Assembly: GCF_000498355.1 (NCBI RefSeq)
Contig: NZ_AVSV01000007.1
Location: forward strand, 48,703-112,702
From: Clostridium sp. Ade.TY
GTDB taxonomy: Bacteria > Bacillota > Clostridia > Clostridiales > Clostridiaceae
Direction of reading: 5' to 3'
Length of the DNA stretch: 64,000 nt
Shown here: piece after piece, positions 62,354 through 64,000 of the stretch
Layout: each line of letters opens with the position of its first letter
How positions within the stretch are numbered: the stretch's first letter is position 1
Notes under the pieces: generated by a model
What the model was told of the DNA's origin: nothing
The model's input: only the letters and a program-made list of their open reading frames with translations
Databases searched by the model: none
Made by a program: the position numbers and the translations under genes

Positions 62354-63856
62354 ATGAAAATAGGATTTGATCATAAAAAATACTTAGAAGAACAGTCTAA
62401 ATATATTTTAGAGAGAGTAAATAACTACGATAAGCTTTATTTAGAATTTGGAGGTAAACTTCTTCAAGACCTTCATGCCAAAAGAGTATTGCCAGGTTTT
62501 GATGAAAATGCAAAGATAAAATTATTACATAAATTAAGAGATAAGGCAGAAATAATTATTTGTGTTTATGCTGGTGATATAGAAAGAAATAAAATAAGAG
62601 GAGATTTCGGTATTACATATGATGCTGATGTATTGAGACTTATAGATGAACTTAGAGCTTATGATTTAGATGTAAATAGTGTTGTAATAACAAGATATGA
62701 TGAACAACCTTCTACAAATATTTTTATAAATAAACTTGAAAGAAGAGGCATAAAGGTATACAAACATAGATCAACTAAAGGATATCCAACTGATGTAGAT
62801 ACTATAGTAAGTGATGAGGGATATGGAAAAAATCCTTATATAGAAACTACAAAACCAATAGTAGTTGTTACTGCACCAGGACCTGGAAGTGGAAAGCTTG
62901 CAACATGCTTAAGTCAACTTTATCATGAAAATAAAAGAGGGAAAGTTGCAGGTTACTCAAAATTTGAAACATTCCCAGTATGGAATGTGCCATTAAAGCA
63001 TCCATTAAATATTGCATATGAAGCCGCAACAGCAGACTTAAAAGATGTAAATATGATAGATTCATTCCATTTTGATGCCTATAATAAAGTTGCTGTAAAT
63101 TATAATAGAGATATTGAAAGTTTTCCAGTTTTAAAAAGAATTATAGAAAAAATAACAGGGGAAGAGTCAATATATAAATCACCTACTGATATGGGTGTAA
63201 ATAGAGTTGGTTTTGGAATTATAGATGATGAAGTAGTAAAAGAAGCTTCAAAACAAGAAATTATAAGAAGATATTTTAAAACTGCATGTGAATATAAAAA
63301 AGGATATGTAGATAAAGAAACATTTCAAAGAGTATCTTTAATAATGAGTGAATTAAATTTAAGAGAACAAGATAGAAAAGTTGTTATTAAAGCTAGAGAA
63401 AATTCAGAAAGATTAAAAAGAATTAAAGATAGTAAAGAAATATGTCCATCTGTTGCTATTGAATTAGACGATGGAACTATAGTTACAGGTAAGACATCAG
63501 ATCTTATGGAAGGAACAGCAGCAGCTATTATAAATGCTATTAAGCATTTTGCTGATATAAATGATGATATTCACTTAATATCACCAGTTATATTAAATCC
63601 TATAATAAGATTAAAAAAGGAAACATTAGCATCTAAGAGACCAGCTCTTAATTGTGAAGAAGTACTTATGGCACTTAGTATATGTGCAGCTACTAATCCA
63701 ATGGCTCAAGTTGCTATTGAGAAGCTTTCTAGTCTTAAAGGGGCACAAGCACATTCAACAACTATAGTGAGTAATAATGATGAGCAAACATTTAGAAAGC
63801 TTGGTATAGATATAACTTGTGATGCAGAATATGCAACTGAAAATTTATATTATTAA
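62354..63856 (+). CDS. DUF1846 family protein
   Basis: 500 residues, the usual length. N-terminal [18 protein letters not shown] and [21 protein letters not shown], then a nucleotide-loop-like [18 protein letters not shown] near 173-190, [18 protein letters not shown], and the C-terminal [22 protein letters not shown]1846 proteins are conserved in Firmicutes with a structure known for pneumococcal members but without an assigned reaction; the P-loop-like segment suggests phosphate-ligand binding. AAAGGAGAA ribosome site. Confidence 0.93.
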   Translation: MKIGFDHKKYLEEQSKYILERVNNYDKLYLEFGGKLLQDLHAKRVLPGFDENAKIKLLHKLRDKAEIIICVYAGDIERNKIRGDFGITYDADVLRLIDELRAYDLDVNSVVITRYDEQPSTNIFINKLERRGIKVYKHRSTKGYPTDVDTIVSDEGYGKNPYIETTKPIVVVTAPGPGSGKLATCLSQLYHENKRGKVAGYSKFETFPVWNVPLKHPLNIAYEAATADLKDVNMIDSFHFDAYNKVAVNYNRDIESFPVLKRIIEKITGEESIYKSPTDMGVNRVGFGIIDDEVVKEASKQEIIRRYFKTACEYKKGYVDKETFQRVSLIMSELNLREQDRKVVIKARENSERLKRIKDSKEICPSVAIELDDGTIVTGKTSDLMEGTAAAIINAIKHFADINDDIHLISPVILNPIIRLKKETLASKRPALNCEEVLMALSICAATNPMAQVAIEKLSSLKGAQAHSTTIVSNNDEQTFRKLGIDITCDAEYATENLYY

Positions 63857-63862
63857 TATTAG

Positions 63863-63894
63863 ATAGATAAGAGTATTTACTCTTATCTATTTTT
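63863..63894 (+). terminator. rho-independent terminator
   Basis: AGATAGATAAGAGTA pairs with CTCTTATCTATT(T) around TTTA; T6 tail. Confidence 0.88.
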
Positions 63895-63915
63895 TAGAAA
63901 AAATTAAAAAAAGTA

Positions 63916-63944
63916 TTTACAATGGATAATTATTATTATATAAT
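63916..63944 (+). promoter_or_regulatory. promoter for a gene beyond the window
   Basis: TTTACA at 63916-63921, 17-base spacer, TATAAT at 63939-63944. No gene start with a good ribosome site is visible before base 64000. Confidence 0.55.
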
Positions 63945-64000
63945 AATAAATGTAAACGGAGAAAACAAAAAACAAAAATAAAAAAGTAATTAAGATTTAT

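Noticed and set aside
1..64000. CRISPR arrays, tRNA/rRNA genes, prophage or insertion sequences
   Set aside because: No regular repeat-spacer pattern, tRNA-like cloverleaf, rRNA core sequence, transposase or integrase motif was seen.

Overview
The window is an AT-rich chromosomal segment (very low GC, heavy use of AAA/ATA/TTA codons, strong GGAGG ribosome sites, many short U-tailed terminators). It fits a Clostridium sensu stricto (cluster I) species. A SCIFF peptide with its radical-SAM maturase, a T-box, a purine riboswitch, Orn/Lys/Arg-decarboxylase-like and DUF4179 proteins all agree with this; C. perfringens or a close relative is plausible, but the species cannot be proven from the sequence alone. 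No rRNA, tRNA, CRISPR array, phage or complete insertion sequence was seen.

Layout. 1-13 kb: end of an MMPL membrane protein, a sulfite/nitrite-reductase-like protein with an altered cluster motif, a decayed asparagine synthetase, an ABC exporter, a guanine-riboswitch-controlled NCS2 purine permease, two L,D-transpeptidases with small basic proteins, a methyltransferase, and an ECF-type sigma factor with a DUF4179 membrane partner. 13.3-27.2 kb: the most striking block. A CUT1-type ABC importer is translationally joined to a UbiA-type prenyltransferase and a soluble binding-protein-fold protein. It is followed by a set matching the flavin-based extracellular electron transfer locus first described in Listeria: EetB and EetA (minus strand), a one-domain FMN-binding lipoprotein, ApbE/FmnB flavin transferase, a LysR regulator, DmkA prenyltransferase, Ndh2 with a membrane tail, and a DmkB-like polyprenyl diphosphate synthase. 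A near-consensus Rex site and a second perfect palindrome lie in front of ndh2.

27-41 kb: AI-2E-type transporter, aroQ, a broken TipA-like MerR regulator that still has its 19-bp-spacer promoter, nucleoside hydrolase, hypF-hypC-hypD-hypE without hypA/hypB or hydrogenase subunits, a flavodoxin-like protein, class II fructose-bisphosphate aldolase, a polysaccharide deacetylase and a TPR membrane protein. 41-49.5 kb: DedA protein, NADH oxidase, an A-type-like small protein overlapping type 2 IPP isomerase, the SCIFF peptide and maturase followed by an M16 peptidase, a PLP decarboxylase-family protein, and a Cys-rich coiled-coil protein.

49.6-64 kb: a sodium-symporter gene behind a Phe/Tyr-rich leader peptide with two tandem terminators (an attenuator), a PHP phosphatase, a T-box whose specifier reads as Ala (GCA) ahead of an Lrp regulator and aminotransferase, a MATE exporter, a second PHP protein, an unknown Asn/Ile/Lys-rich protein, an AEC-family carboxylate transporter, D-lactate dehydrogenase, a CitA/DcuS-type two-component system, a small membrane protein and a DUF1846 protein.

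Taken together, the region carries genes for quinone-linked electron disposal (NADH to quinone to exported flavoprotein), for redox balancing by NADH oxidase and D-lactate formation, and several RNA-based controls of nitrogen and purine metabolism.
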